NCBI GenBank assembly: GCA_028023455.1
Contig: JAQFVV010000022.1
Coordinates: forward strand, 12,047,100-12,111,099
DNA from: Epiperipatus broadwayi
Taxonomy: Eukaryota; Onychophora; Udeonychophora; Euonychophora; Peripatidae
DNA length: 64,000 nt
Reading direction: 5' to 3'
The notes below the pieces were generated by a model. The model was not told where the DNA came from. It saw only the letters and a list, made by a program, of their open reading frames with translations, and did not search any database. Position numbers and translations under genes: made by a program. Shown here one piece after another: positions 47,705-59,400 of the stretch (position 1 is its first letter; every line of letters starts with the position of its first letter).

Positions 47705-49913
47705 TTGTGATGAGGATTAAGATTCAAATCCCTCCACAAGGTTCAAATTGCTTTAGATAAGGTTAAATATTAAATAAAGAATGGTAAAGCTGCAAAGTAT
47801 TGTTAGATGTGTCTGTGGATCAAAAGGTATATATAGGAATGGTATAAATTATATTTACAGCTTATTATTTTGTTTTATGATTTTATTTTGTTGTCATATA
47901 AAAAAATTTTTAAGATTAAGAGTTACTTTTGGGTAAAAATAAAATATTTGAAGAATAATAATTATTGCATGCTTCAAAATTAAAAAACAAATTTCATTAA
48001 TTCTTGTAATATCTGTAATTACATAAGAATTTCATTAATTGGTATATAATTAATGATGAAATTCTGGTAGTGAAAAGGAAAGAAAGAGGGGAGTGATAAA
48101 GATATAAATTAAGAATGTTATCATTCTTAAGTTGTTTTATTTTTGATTTGTTCATAATCATGATGGGAGGCAACATTTTTTTGGTTGAAATATAATTCAA
48201 GATTATTTTAAGATTTTAGAATTTTTTCTTTCTTTTTGTAAAAGATAAAAAGAAATAAAATAACAACCAGGGAGGTGAGTCAGCATTTTTTTTGTATAAT
48301 GAAACTATAAAAATACACATAGAAAACAAAGAGAAGAGTACTGGCTGGGAGTTTAATTGTTTTTTTTTGATTCCTATGCAGTACCAAGTATTTTTCCAGT
48401 GGAAAGTTTTCAGGATAACAGAAAACTTACAAAATAAAAAGAAAAAAGAACAGTTAGTGATAATTATTTTCTGTTGCCCTGTAAAAATATCTACTAAGGC
48501 TGAAATATATATTATAGAATACATAGACATAAATATACGAAAGTAGAGAAGCCAGAAATATACCAGACTCTCTATCCTTATTAATTATATGATCCTGTTC
48601 CTTTTTCTGCTGCCTGCTTAATGTCTGTTGAAAAACTTGCCAAAAAGAAAGCCAATATAGTGTTGAGGCAAACCATAAAACATCTAGACGTTATCTGAAG
48701 AATCACCTTGAAATCCACTACAGAAAACAAAGATAACAAAATACTAGGATCTCAAAAAATATGAACATTATCTGTGTAAACAAAAAAGAAAGAAAAGTGA
48801 AATTATGTTTGCAGGTTAAGGTTAACTATATTCATTTATTGTAATCCCAGAAAATAAGATTAAAACTTATATATTTTTCTTCTGTATTATTATTAAGTTG
48901 ATAATTGTTTTTTTATTTATTTGCTGGTGTTACGCATAACCCACATATTTTATGTATACACTGTATTTAAAGTGTTTTTAAAATAGGCTCATATATATAT
49001 TAATCATGTTAATTTGAACTAAACACTCGATAATATTGCTTTATGTTATCGGCACATACATGTGTTGACCAATCAATAAGTTAGTTTGAAGCATCTAGGT
49101 CTAAGTGAAAGAGATTAATCTCATATATGTATAAGTCAGAATATACCATTCCACATGCACAGATTAATGATAGATGAAGAACTAAGAAGGGGTGTTTAGT
49201 GTAATTCTTTATAGGGAGTTTATAAATATATATTTTGTAATGGTGAATGGGAAATTATTTGCATATATGTATTTTATTAAGGTGAAGGGAATTTATATAT
49301 ATGAATTTTCATTGTATTTTGTATTATTTATTTTTCTTATTGAAGTAGGAATATATCTGAAAATAAATTCATAAAATTTATTAAAATCTATAGTTCGGCA
49401 TTTAATCATTTCATATTTTGATTATTGATTATTATAAGTGAATATTACCAAATATATTACCCTAAGTTTTCATTATAAATTATTTATTAATACCACTCAC
49501 TCTGACAAATGGAGTAGAAGAATGATCTAGTATAGTGATTATTATATCAGGAATTAATGTGTATTATCTTTTTATGTACTCATTCATTGCATAATTCCTT
49601 TGGAATTCATGTTTAAGCTGACAGAATTCAGTACTTATATATACACTTTGAAGAAAACAAAATAAATATAAATTAGGTTTCAATAGAAGGATTATTACAT
49701 AGAAGACAACTAGAAAATATATCAAAGTAACATTAGTTTGGTCCTCTTTATTGTATGAATTAGGAAAGTAGGATATATATCACGATAATAAACTTAAATT
49801 AAATCCATATGTGAAGGAAAGAGAGTTTAATTATCATCTAACCCATATGTGGTTTGCATTTATGTTCCTGTTGATGGAATGAGAAGTTAAAAGAGAAGTT
49901 GGTGACTGGTATA
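47705..49913 (+). repeat. 3' LTR
   Basis: It is a diverged duplicate of 42427-44683 and ends GACTGGTATA, after which ATATA matches the base run left of the 5' LTR. Open frames inside it (48216-48546, 49192-49374) are shadows of LTR sequence. Confidence 0.8.
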
Positions 49914-49918
49914 ATATA

Positions 49919-51509
49919 CATATCCTATCATTCTCTACATGCAAAACTGCACTTCACCAAAGACCTGGAAATATATGCAAATTTTATGCTTTGCAACTAC
50001 AAAATGTTCACATAGATCAATATATAACAAGTTATCCTCAGTTGCCTTATTATTCAGATCATCTTCAAATCAAGTCACTTGCTCTAAACTCTTAGATACA
50101 GTTTGAATCCTAAGAAAATCAACCAAATACAATAAAGCCATTGCAGTGAGAAAGATGTGTGTGTGTGTGTTTATATATATAACAATTTGTATTATAAATT
50201 ACAAGATGAAGATATTTTTCACTATACAATATTTAATTACAAATAAAATAATTACAATGTTAATAAATTCTTACAATATATACAGTAATATAAATTAAAA
50301 CATTTTGATTCAAAAATCTTGTTTACACTTTCTTAGCAAACTTGATTCAGTTTATATAATTAAAAAAATACTTATATAAACATTTTCTTTTTTTTTATTC
50401 TTTCTGAATATAACACACATTATAAATTAATAATATATTCCAATTTTATATTCCCAATAATTTCAACCATTTTAATCACCTGTTTCAAGGATGTAAACAG
50501 CATAAATATTAATACAAATAATCAATTGTATGTCAGAAAAATTAGGAAAATAAATAAATATTACATATTACCAACATATACAATAATAATAATAAATACT
50601 ACTTAATCTTAAACAAATGTAATATGAAATTTTTCAAAAATATAAGCAATATAACAAAAATTTTATTTATTTTAAATCAAAAAAAAAAAAGTAAATTAGT
50701 TTACTTTTCTTTCTATCTTATTTTTCAAAACAAACCAAAAATATTTCTATTAATACCTTCCAAACCATTTTACTTTTTAAATATAATGTCTATTTTTAAA
50801 ATTTCCTATGTATATAATTTTTGTTTCTTTTTTTAATTTATTAGTTTGAAAATCATGAACTTAAAAACATGTTCAGACATTATATTAACACCGATTATCT
50901 TATAATTATGTAATTTCAGTCTAATATACATTTTCTATATTATTCTTAAACAATATTGCCTATTAATAAAAGTTTAACTTTACTGTCAATAAAATCACAT
51001 GCAACAATGTCATTAATAACATCAATTTAAATGTATAATTCTTTTTTATAATAGGATGAAGCACATATCCAATGTTTGGGAAATAAAACTGTAGAAAGAA
51101 AAAAATCTTTGTTGTATGTGATGATGGTGAAAAGAACTATTAAAAAGTTTTCTGTTGACACCACTATTTTTTTTTCAAAAGTGTGATGGGTATAAATATG
51201 TTAAAAAATATAAAATAATAAAAGCCTATACTTGAAAAGACCAAAAAAGATGATTTAAAAACATCACAAAGATCTCTGAGAAAATGTAATTAAGAAGGGA
51301 GTGTCTAAAAAATAAAGAGAGAAAATTATGAATATAACCAAGGCTATTTGAGATTCACAATAATAAAGAGAATATTTCGTTTCATTCATAATGCTTTTGA
51401 TTAGTAGATTCCTATAAATCAATAAACCTGATTTTCAAAGAAATGTCTAATCAAAATTTAATTACAATTCTACATTATTTTTTTAAGGTTTAGTAATTTA
51501 AATAATCCT
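49919..51509. other. AT-rich noncoding DNA
   Basis: A GT tract near 50157-50170. No gene recognised. Confidence 0.5.
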
Positions 51510-51575
51510 TTTTTTTTTTTTAAGTGTCATAGCATCGGCAGTCGCGCTGACCTCTCGGCCACCAATGCAAGACAA
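51510..51575 (-). mobile_element. Shortened tRNA-derived SINE (type 1-like)
   Basis: The minus strand reads GCATTGGTGGCCGAGAGGTC, then AGCGCGACTGCCGATGCTATG, then GACACTTAAAAAA. The A-box and the 3' end with a poly-A tail resemble the 8.3 kb SINE, but the middle, including the B-box, is deleted. Confidence 0.65.
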
Positions 51576-53544
51576 ATATTCCATTTTTCTATATCCCTGA
51601 GTGGGAATGTTAAATAGGTTCCCAATTAAAATTAAATGGTTTGGCTTTAGGGTGGATATAAATTTTATTCATTTTATTAATAAAATGATTCCAACTAACA
51701 TACATCCTTTATTAATTTAATATTTCCAACAATTAAAAAAAAAAAAAGAGTAAATGAAAGAGCTGTTCTGACGGCATTTTAATGGTTGAATATTACTTGA
51801 CTTCCAGAGCAAATGATCATAAAAATAAATAAATACATGAAATTAGCTGCCTAAACCTTGTATATATTTGGAGAATTGTTCAGTTTGTATTTTTATATTT
51901 AAATAAAAAAACATAAATTCATTTCTTTCAGTTTTGATATATATATTGTTTTTTAAAAAAGCATTTCAATTAGAATGAAATTTTTCAGTTTTAATTGTAA
52001 GTAAAACTTTTTAATTTAAAATTTCAATTATCCCCCCCACAATTTGAAAAAATTGATTCAAAAACAACTTTAAAAAATAACAAACCTACTGTTAGTCAAA
52101 AATTAAATAAATTAATAAGATTTGTCATTAATAAGATTTATAAATTAACTAATTTTTAAATTAACATTATAAAAGTTTCTTAGTTAACTAAATCTTTGCA
52201 ATCTTCCATATGTCAAGTCAAAACTGAGTAATAGTTGCCTCTTTATCGAAATATGTGGTTACTTGCTGAACAATTTCAACTACAATAAATAAATAAAGCC
52301 ATTATTAATTTTTGTGAATAAATAATCAGGATTCACTGTTGATATCTTGTTTCAATACCTATAAAATAAATATAGTTTAAATCTTAATATAACTCTAAGC
52401 AACCTTTGGAATAGCCATCTAGGCTAATGAATTTATAATGCTTCAAGATATAACTTATACTATATAGATTATGAATAAGAACATTTAAGCAATCTCTATT
52501 ATCTTATTTTTTAAACTAACATACAAAAAGTTATATAATACTCAAATCTGAATTGTAAGCTATGATAATACAAAGCTACACAGGACCAGTTTCAGAGAAA
52601 CGCAACTTTCATTTGCTTTATTGCAAGATGGGAAAATTAAAACATGTGCAATTACTAAATGTGGACAGGTAAATATAATATTTTACATTTTAGTTAAAGA
52701 AAGAGCTAATACAGGGCAGTTAAATGCTCTTATTCAATTTTATAAGCTACTGTTCTATAATATGTTAATTACACGATAGGCTATCTATATATAAAAATAG
52801 TTGTAAAGCTTTAAAGTTAACTTCTTAATCAAAATATACTATTCACTAAAAATATATGCAGCTGCTTTCCTTATCCTGTTTCTCTATATATGTTCAAGGC
52901 TTCATGCTGTGATGTTTTTGAACTAAAGTCTCTGTAATTAAGGGTTGGTTTTTTTTCTTATCTTGATCATTCCACTTATAATTATGAATACATGTTAATT
53001 TCAATCCACTGCAAGAAAAATATATACATATAATTAATCACTTCACTCATATATATATATATTGTGTCAATATAAAATTATAATTGCGGATTTTAAAAAC
53101 ATTTCACAATAAATTGCTAAAAGCTATCTGTCTTTTAAATAATAAAAATATAAACTAAAGCATCACCTCCTCTTTTGCAAATGTAGCTTCATTATTTCTT
53201 CCCATATCTCTGGCTTGAAATTCATCTGCAAAAAAAATATAAAATAATAATAATATAATATATATCTCATTATATAAGCAAGCATTTCAAGATTAAACCA
53301 TTTAACAAGTTCATGAAGTTTTTTTTAAAAAATGCTGCATGGCAAAGCTCTCTTTAATTAGCCTTCAACAGGAACACTGAAAAAGGCACTTCTCACCAGG
53401 TGAGGGTTTGAGCTGACAAATAACTATGTAACTAAATGAGCGTCAAAGAATTTTGGTATATATTAAAAAAAAAAATTAATTTAAACATCACATCACAGAG
53501 GCATATCATAAGCATTATTTTCATTTAATATCCAGTGTTTGATA
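51576..53544. other. AT-rich noncoding DNA
   Basis: No gene recognised. TA tract near 53049-53063. Confidence 0.5.
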
Positions 53545-54367
53545 AAGGCATCTCTTTCTCCAAGGCTTCTCATCTCCACATCACTCCAACAAATTTTCTT
53601 ATCTCATCCATCCAATGCCATATATGTTTTCTTTTACAATTTCTTGGGATCTAGTTTATGATTTCAACTATTCATCTATTGCCATCTCTCTTCTAGAAAC
53701 ATGTCCAGCTCATAACTATTTCAACCATTTAATTCTTTTAGTCATTTGTTCTCTTCCATGTACTGTGTGGCCTGAAAGCTCTATATTGTTCTTCTATTAA
53801 GCCTTTAAGTTTCAGATCCATATGTATAAACTGATACAACACATCTATTAAAAATATTTCTTTTTCAAATATATAAGCATTTTTTAATAGTAAATTATAT
53901 CTACCAAAAGACCACCCAAATTTAATTCTAAAATTATGTTTCCATTTCAATAATACGAACAAGGTTTGTCATCATGAATCTTAATATAGTCCTTTTTTTA
54001 GCATTTATCTTTAGTCCTAATTTCTTGCTATCACCTGATAATTCTTGAAACACTTCTTGACACTCTGAAATATTATTTGTAAAAACAATCACATCATCTG
54101 CAAAATCTAAATAATTCTATTTATTTTTATTCCATTAGCTTCCTATTTTAATAACTAATATACTTCCATAAAAAAGATATAAAAGTTTTGGAATCAGTCA
54201 CATAATCTTTCTAGTATTATCATGTTATCTCAATAAACATCACATGATCACCATTTCTTATGCTTGCTTATAACTGTTATTAAAATAGGCAAAAACTCAC
54301 TATACGTATTGCCACACTGCAAGCTAGAGTAATCAATGGATAAAATCCCCATCTAGTGCCTACTCAT

Positions 54368-54422
54368 CCAATATTCCCAGACTAGTTTCTTGCTTGTGGC
54401 TTTTGTCAGTGAGGAGCCTTAG
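54368..54422 (-). ncRNA. Hammerhead ribozyme motif, core-mutated (family 1, copy B)
   Basis: On the minus strand: CTAAGGCTCCTCA, CTGACAA, AAGCCACAAGCAA, GAAAC, TAGTC, TGGGAATATTGG. G8 is A, as in copy A. Stem II retains only two good pairs. The ACTAGT palindrome is intact. Confidence 0.7.
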
Positions 54423-54815
54423 ATCTGAGAGCACTGCACCTAGATCTTAGGATCTGATGCAACCCTCCAGCAGCCACCTTTTATCTCTACTTAACTACAA
54501 AACAATGAGTCTTAAATTAACACCATAAAATTTTCAATCCAAGCCCATCAGCATATATAGTCATGTAGGTCTGAAATCAGTTTAGGACCCACACATTTTA
54601 GTGTCTTTGTTTCTTTAATAACCACAGCCACCAATATCCTATTAGGCAGGATTGGTTTTAAGCCAATAACTTCACATGATCACCATTTCTTATGTTTGCT
54701 TATAACTGTTATTAAAACAGGCAAAAACTCATTAGTTTTGTAGTTAAGTAGAGATAAAAGGTGGCTTTTGGAGGGTTGCATTATATCCTAAGATCTAGGT
54801 GCAGTTCTCTCAGAT

Positions 54816-54870
54816 CCAAGGCTCCTCACTGACCAAGACCACAAGCTGGAAATTAGTCTGGGGATATTGG
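54816..54870 (+). ncRNA. Hammerhead ribozyme motif, core-mutated (family 1, copy D)
   Basis: CCAAGGCTCCTCA, CTGACCA (54829-54835), AGACCACAAGCTG, GAAAT, TAGTC, TGGGGATATTGG. G8 is C, stem II is weakened (GAC/GCT), and the palindrome is changed (ATTAGT). Predicted inactive. Confidence 0.7.
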
Positions 54871-55269
54871 ATGACTAGGTACTAGATGGGGATTTTATTC
54901 ACAAGCCTTCTGGCATACATTGATTACTCTAGCTTGCAGTGTCACAATATGTATAGCGAGTTTTTGTCTGTTTTAATAACAGTTAGAAGCAAGCATAAGA
55001 AATGGTGATCATGTGATGTTTATTGGCTTAAAACCAATCCTGCCTAATAGGATATTGGTGGATATGGTCATTAAAGAAACAAAGACACCAAAATGTATGG
55101 GTACTAAACTAAGTTCAGACCTATATGACTATATAAGCTGATAAGCTTGGATTGAAAATATTAAGGTGTTTTCAATTTACGACTCATAGCTTTGTAGTTA
55201 AATAGAGATAAAAGGTGGCTGCTGGAGAGTTGCATTAGATCCTAAGATCTAGGTGCAGTGCTCTCAGAT

Positions 55270-55324
55270 CCAAGGCTCCTCACTGACGAAGGTCACAAGC
55301 CAGAAACTAGTCTGAGGATATTGG
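55270..55324 (+). ncRNA. Type I hammerhead ribozyme, intact core (family 1, copy E)
   Basis: CCAA (55270-55273), GGC, TCCTCA (55277-55282), CTGACGA (55283-55289), stem II GGT/GCC with loop CACAA, GAAA (55303-55306), palindrome ACTAGT (55306-55311), C17 at 55312, then TGAGGA, TA, TTGG. All invariant bases are present. Stem I has one A.C mismatch, and stem II closes its loop with a U.G pair. The A.A mismatch at the base of stem II is shared with copy F. Confidence 0.8.
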
Positions 55325-55729
55325 ATGAGTAGGCACTAGATGGAGATTTTATGCACAAGCCTTCTGGTATCCATTGATTACTCTAGCTTGCAGTGTGGCA
55401 ATACGTATAGTGAGTTTTTGCCTGTTTTAATCATGTTATCTCATTAGTGCTTTATTTCATCTTGATATTCTTAGAATTTGACAATTATGATGTCTATATC
55501 TTGATGTTCTAAAACTTTATTCACACAGTAAAATTGAATGACTTTATAATCTACAAATCAAAAGCATAATGAAAACTCATTATTGATTCTTTCTACAATT
55601 TCTCTTAATACTTGACTGTAATTAACTGTAATAAAATCACTTTTAAATTCAGGTTGTTCTTTTGATTAGTTTGAATCTAAACTTCTCTATAGATGAATTG
55701 TGATGATCATAGCAAAGATCTTGTATAAT

Positions 55730-58687
55730 TAGAGTTCCCAACCTTTTTTTTTTCATTTGACTACACTTTGGCAACCCATTTCATAATATATATCATTTAT
55801 ATCGCAAAATGTAATTAATATACTTTTTGTTATTTCAAATTTATAGGGTGTAACTGTAAATAAATAGACCAAAAATGAAATTAAAAAAGAATAACAAGTA
55901 AACAGATAGTTTATATATATTCAAAATTTCTAATAAATACATCTCATATTACAGTTTTCATAAATTGTATCCTTTACATTAACAAAATGTTTATAATTAA
56001 TATAGTTGTTATTATTTCAAATCAATATACTTTAATTGTAGCTTAACAATCCAAAAGAAAGATTAAAAAGCAATAGAATAAAAAAATAAAGACATATATA
56101 TTTACAGCTAAAACACAAAATATACGATTTCAAGAAAATACATCTGATTACATAGAAAATTCCATTATATTAATTAATACTCTTGTTATTTTAATTTATT
56201 AATAACTGAAAAACTTTAAATGCTTTAAAATAACATTCATTAAACGCATAACAAATATTTTGTACACAAGAGATGTTAAATAAGAGATATGAGATTGTTT
56301 TGTAGGACAATTTTTTTCAAAAATCAGATTTAACTAATATAAGATACAGTCTTAACTCTGGAATTGCATTCAGCTTGTTACTATATTTGTTTTTTATAAA
56401 GATATAAGAAGAAAAAATCTTCTCCATCAGTTCTTTAATATTGCAACAGATTCTTAACCAATTTGTCAGAATGGTGTTTATATTTTTTGCTTAGGGTTAT
56501 CCAAAACTAAGATTTGGGGAGAGAGTGAGAGATGATTTCAGATTTTAATTAAAGTAGTATCAATTGATGTTCTTCTTTGAAGAGATTTGAAATCCTGTTA
56601 TTCTCTTCTCCAAGTTTTGAGAAATACTTCTCCAAAGATGATTTTAACACTTTCAAGTATTCAGTTATTTTCTTAATAATTGGGAGAGCTGTAGTTTGTT
56701 ATAAGTCAGGAAATTATATAAAGTTTGAATAACTCAAGTGGATCATTTCACAATATGACATGCAGTGTCTAATTTTTTGAACCCAGATTCAATTTTGTCT
56801 GAAACAAAACACACTCAAGTAACTTGAAATCAAGTTGGAAAGAACAGTCATAAAAAAAAATCTGATTTTCATATCTAAGTTTGAATAGTTATTTAAACCA
56901 CCACAGTTCTATATGAGGAAACAAGATAGAATGAAGATTCATCATCTCTTCCCATAATACTTTGAAAATTCTAGTTTATGGGCTTTTACTTTATAAAATT
57001 AACCACTGTAACAGTTTCATCACAAGCCCCAGATAGTGTATAGTTATTAGCAGTAACTTCAGGTTATGTTTGATGCCAGCTATTTTCATAACATGACTGC
57101 AAAGACTGGAATAAATATTTGATACAGATGTGCCAACATCAGACCATAGTTCACTACAGTTAGATTAATTAATACCATTTTCTTTGACCATTTAATATAT
57201 CCTCACCACATGTGCTCTGACAGAGGATAACAAAATGCTTTTCAAATATCTACAGTAATAAGTAAAACAGCAAAATAAGCATTTGTCAAATAGAATAATA
57301 AAGAATTTATTTTTAATTCCACCTATTATTTTTGTCTTTTTGTTAGACATAGCCTGAATTCTTTAAGATATTGCATTATTTGAAAGAGGGATAGTATTTA
57401 TTTCCCTTAAGCTGTTTCCAAGCATAAACAAAACAGCACATCTTTTAACAAGGCAAAAATTAAAATCTTATCTAGTATCCTCTTTAATTACATCTAAATT
57501 AAGTATGTATATTACACTTGTATTTCAATATTATTTCTAGCAATAGTATTAATACAATAGGAGGCTTCAAGTGTATTTTCATAATTTTTGTTAGCTAATG
57601 ATAAGACCAATATCATATTTTGATATTTTTCTAAGTAATGAAAAGAGCTTCATTCCATGTTCGTACATCTGGCATGTTTTCTTGGTAAACATTGCAAGAA
57701 TAAAAAAAAATAAATCTATACTACCATTGAATATTCCCCCCCCAACATTACATACTTAGGCTTGGGACAGTCCTTGTATAAAAATCCATACTGCAACTAT
57801 TCATAGCAGTATTTTCTATTTTCTGTTTTATCTGTTTGAAAAACTGAAGACGGTACTTTCTCACTGTCTTATAACAAGTTGTTATACATATTATGAGAAA
57901 TTTCTGGTAATTGAATATTATCCATATTATGTTTGACCTTTTTTACTGTGCCAGTTTTTACTTAATGATCTATACTTGATAGTACACAAATTAATAAATT
58001 AATTCAAAATTATACTAAACAGAGCAACAATCAGAATTTTTTTTTCACATAATTAAAAATGTTCAGTTATAGATATACCAGTGTTGACATCACAAAACTC
58101 AAATGTAAAACAAAAAAGAGTAATAGGTGAGCTTGTGCGGAGCATGCTTCTAATCGTTTGTATTATAGTGGCATGTTCACAACATTTATATTATTTATGG
58201 AGCGACTTATTATTCATCAAAATAATAAGGTGAGACAAGATTTTTATAAAAATTGAATAAATAATGAAGAAACCAGCTTCATTACTCTTTGTAATGTTAA
58301 TTTGACAACTTTACTCCTTTTTTCAAATGTTAACAATATCAATAATTATCCTTATTTTCATAAATATGCAGCAAAAATTATCAGAAAAATAACGTGTTTA
58401 ACCTAACATAATTTCTTTCACCGATTGTTTATGAAAGTAAAAATGAATGTTAGCACTATGAATGAAAGGAAATATGTTAGATTATGTACTCGAATAATTT
58501 GTTATATATTTCATCTTTAAATTTAATTAAAGTGTATATCGTAGAAAAAATAGAATTTAATATCTCAAATAGGAAAAGTAATTGCTCTGATATTTGATAG
58601 CAAGGTAATTACTTTAATATCGAACTATTAAATATTTGTTGTATACTCCTAAATGTTCTGGTGCATACCCCAAGATAGGAATCATTG
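55730..58687 (-). mobile_element. hAT element nested in the LINE
   Basis: The ends resemble hAT termini: TAGAGTTCCCAACCTT at 55730 and, inverted, CAATGATTCCTATCTTGG ending at 58687, matching at about 10 of 16 positions. The LINE frame resumes on both sides. The flanks TTGTATAA and TTATACAG are inverted rather than direct, so the 8-base duplication is not clean. The interior encodes a decayed transposase on the minus strand. Confidence 0.75.
56317..57200 (-). pseudogene. hAT transposase C-terminal region, decayed
   Basis: The minus-strand end reads NIKELMEKIFSSYIFIKNKY, then SNKLNAIPELRLYL, ILVKSDF and a stop at 56317. This is the hAT dimerisation-domain end of SCAND3/FAM200/ZBED-type transposases (usual form F-S-x-x-x-x-I-K-N-K-Y-R-N-R-L-x-x-E-x-D-L-R). 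Upstream, ITEYLKVLKSSLEKYF and NNRISNLFKEEHQLILL match the conserved stretch before the dimerisation domain. Further upstream (56750-57300), frames are broken and only weakly similar, and no catalytic aspartate block can be placed. The transposase would excise and insert the element; this copy cannot be functional. Confidence 0.8.
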
Positions 58688-59400
58688 TTATACAGCATAT
58701 TATTTATAAAAGACTGGTAGGTCTGTAATATATAAGCTGTTTTTCACTTTTTTAATATCACTATTGCATTCTTCAAATCATATAGTACATCTTTAACATT
58801 TAGATATTTGGTAGTTTTATTAATGATTTCTCTATTTCTTTACTTGTATTTTTAAGATGTCAATAATAATTCCATTACTTGGAGCTTTTTTACTATTCAT
58901 GTATTTAATTGCACAGCTCATCTTTTCATTTAAAATAATTTGCAATTCAGATGTTGCAATTGTAAGGACTGCTTTATTTTGTTTTTATTACTGTACAATA
59001 TTTCCAGAATTTTCCCACATACTTCATGATATCTCTCTTTTTAGTAATAGAGCCATCTTTTCTTGCTGTTGAAAAATATTTCCTCCAAAACCAAAATACT
59101 GTTATTCTTTTGAGACTTCATTCTCTTTTACAGCTATCTATGTCAATTCATAATTATATTTCCTTAAATTATTATCAATCCTCTGTCGTACCATTTAACA
59201 AAATTTCAGATATGCAATTCTTCTAATATTTTTAAAGTTTTTCTATTTCAAACATTGCTTTATTTGTCTCAATTAAAATTTTCCTATGAACTACTTTTCC
59301 TTATTGCTGGATGTATTTTTCTAATTATTGCGTGGAAATTGTTCATTCATTCCTTTATTTACATCTTAATTAACCCATGAAAATATTTAACATTTATGAT

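Larger units (their letters stand above)
42422..49918 (+). mobile_element. LTR retrotransposon with long, diverged LTRs
   Basis: Two direct repeats of about 2.2 kb (42427-44683 and 47705-49913) start TTGTGATGRGGATTAAGATT and end GAYTGGTATA. The same sequence ATATA flanks outside (42422-42426 and 49914-49918), though its low complexity weakens this. A purine run, GGGGTGAGGGAGGAGGAA (47683-47700), lies just before the right repeat, as a polypurine tract should. The interior carries gag-like traces and no recognisable protease, reverse transcriptase or integrase, so the copy is deleted. The LTRs differ by many substitutions and indels, so the insertion is old. A family-1 hammerhead element sits in the interior and is therefore younger. 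Confidence 0.8.
54219..55443. mobile_element. Family-1 hammerhead composite with 14-base target duplication
   Basis: ATCATGTTATCTCA lies at 54219-54232 and 55430-55443 and brackets a 1197-base insertion. The LINE frame continues on either side. The insertion begins ATAAACATCACATGATCACC and ends GCCTGTTTTAA, the same ends as the 22.1 kb insertion. It contains one minus-oriented unit (54233 to about 54733) followed head-to-head by a partial and then a full plus-oriented unit in tandem. Ribozyme cut sites of the two plus units (54858 and 55312) are 454 bases apart, which gives the monomer length. A long duplication and inverted-plus-tandem units fit target-primed insertion by Penelope-type machinery (inference). 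Confidence 0.9.
53545..59400 (-). pseudogene. LINE endonuclease/reverse transcriptase ORF, broken by two insertions
   Basis: The minus-strand blocks run right to left. At 59400-58690 are NFHAIIRKIHPAIRK-, KRDIMKYVGKFWKY- and KYMNSKKAPSNGIIIDILK-like pieces; the last is the K-A-P-G-x-D-G-I box upstream of motif A. At about 58730 is a YRPTSLL box. At 55729-55444 are INNEFSLCF, FVDYKVIQFYCVNKVLEHQD, the F-V-D-Y motif A region. At 54218-53545 is NYLDFADDVIVFTNNISECQ, the F-A-D-D catalytic box, then GLKINAKK, a YTYGSET box, and a C-terminal end with ERDAFIKHWI. All belong to one non-LTR reverse transcriptase, cut by a hammerhead element (54233-55429) and a hAT (55730-58687). Stops and shifts are frequent. 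The C-terminal blocks resemble 20582-20761, so the two copies are probably one family. Confidence 0.85.

Noticed and set aside
42427-49913. Segmental duplication instead of an LTR element
   Set aside because: The polypurine tract before the right copy, gag-like wording between the copies and matching flanking bases favour LTRs.
58857-59226. Plus-strand frames of 66-71 residues
   Set aside because: They are antisense to recognisable LINE reverse-transcriptase sequence.
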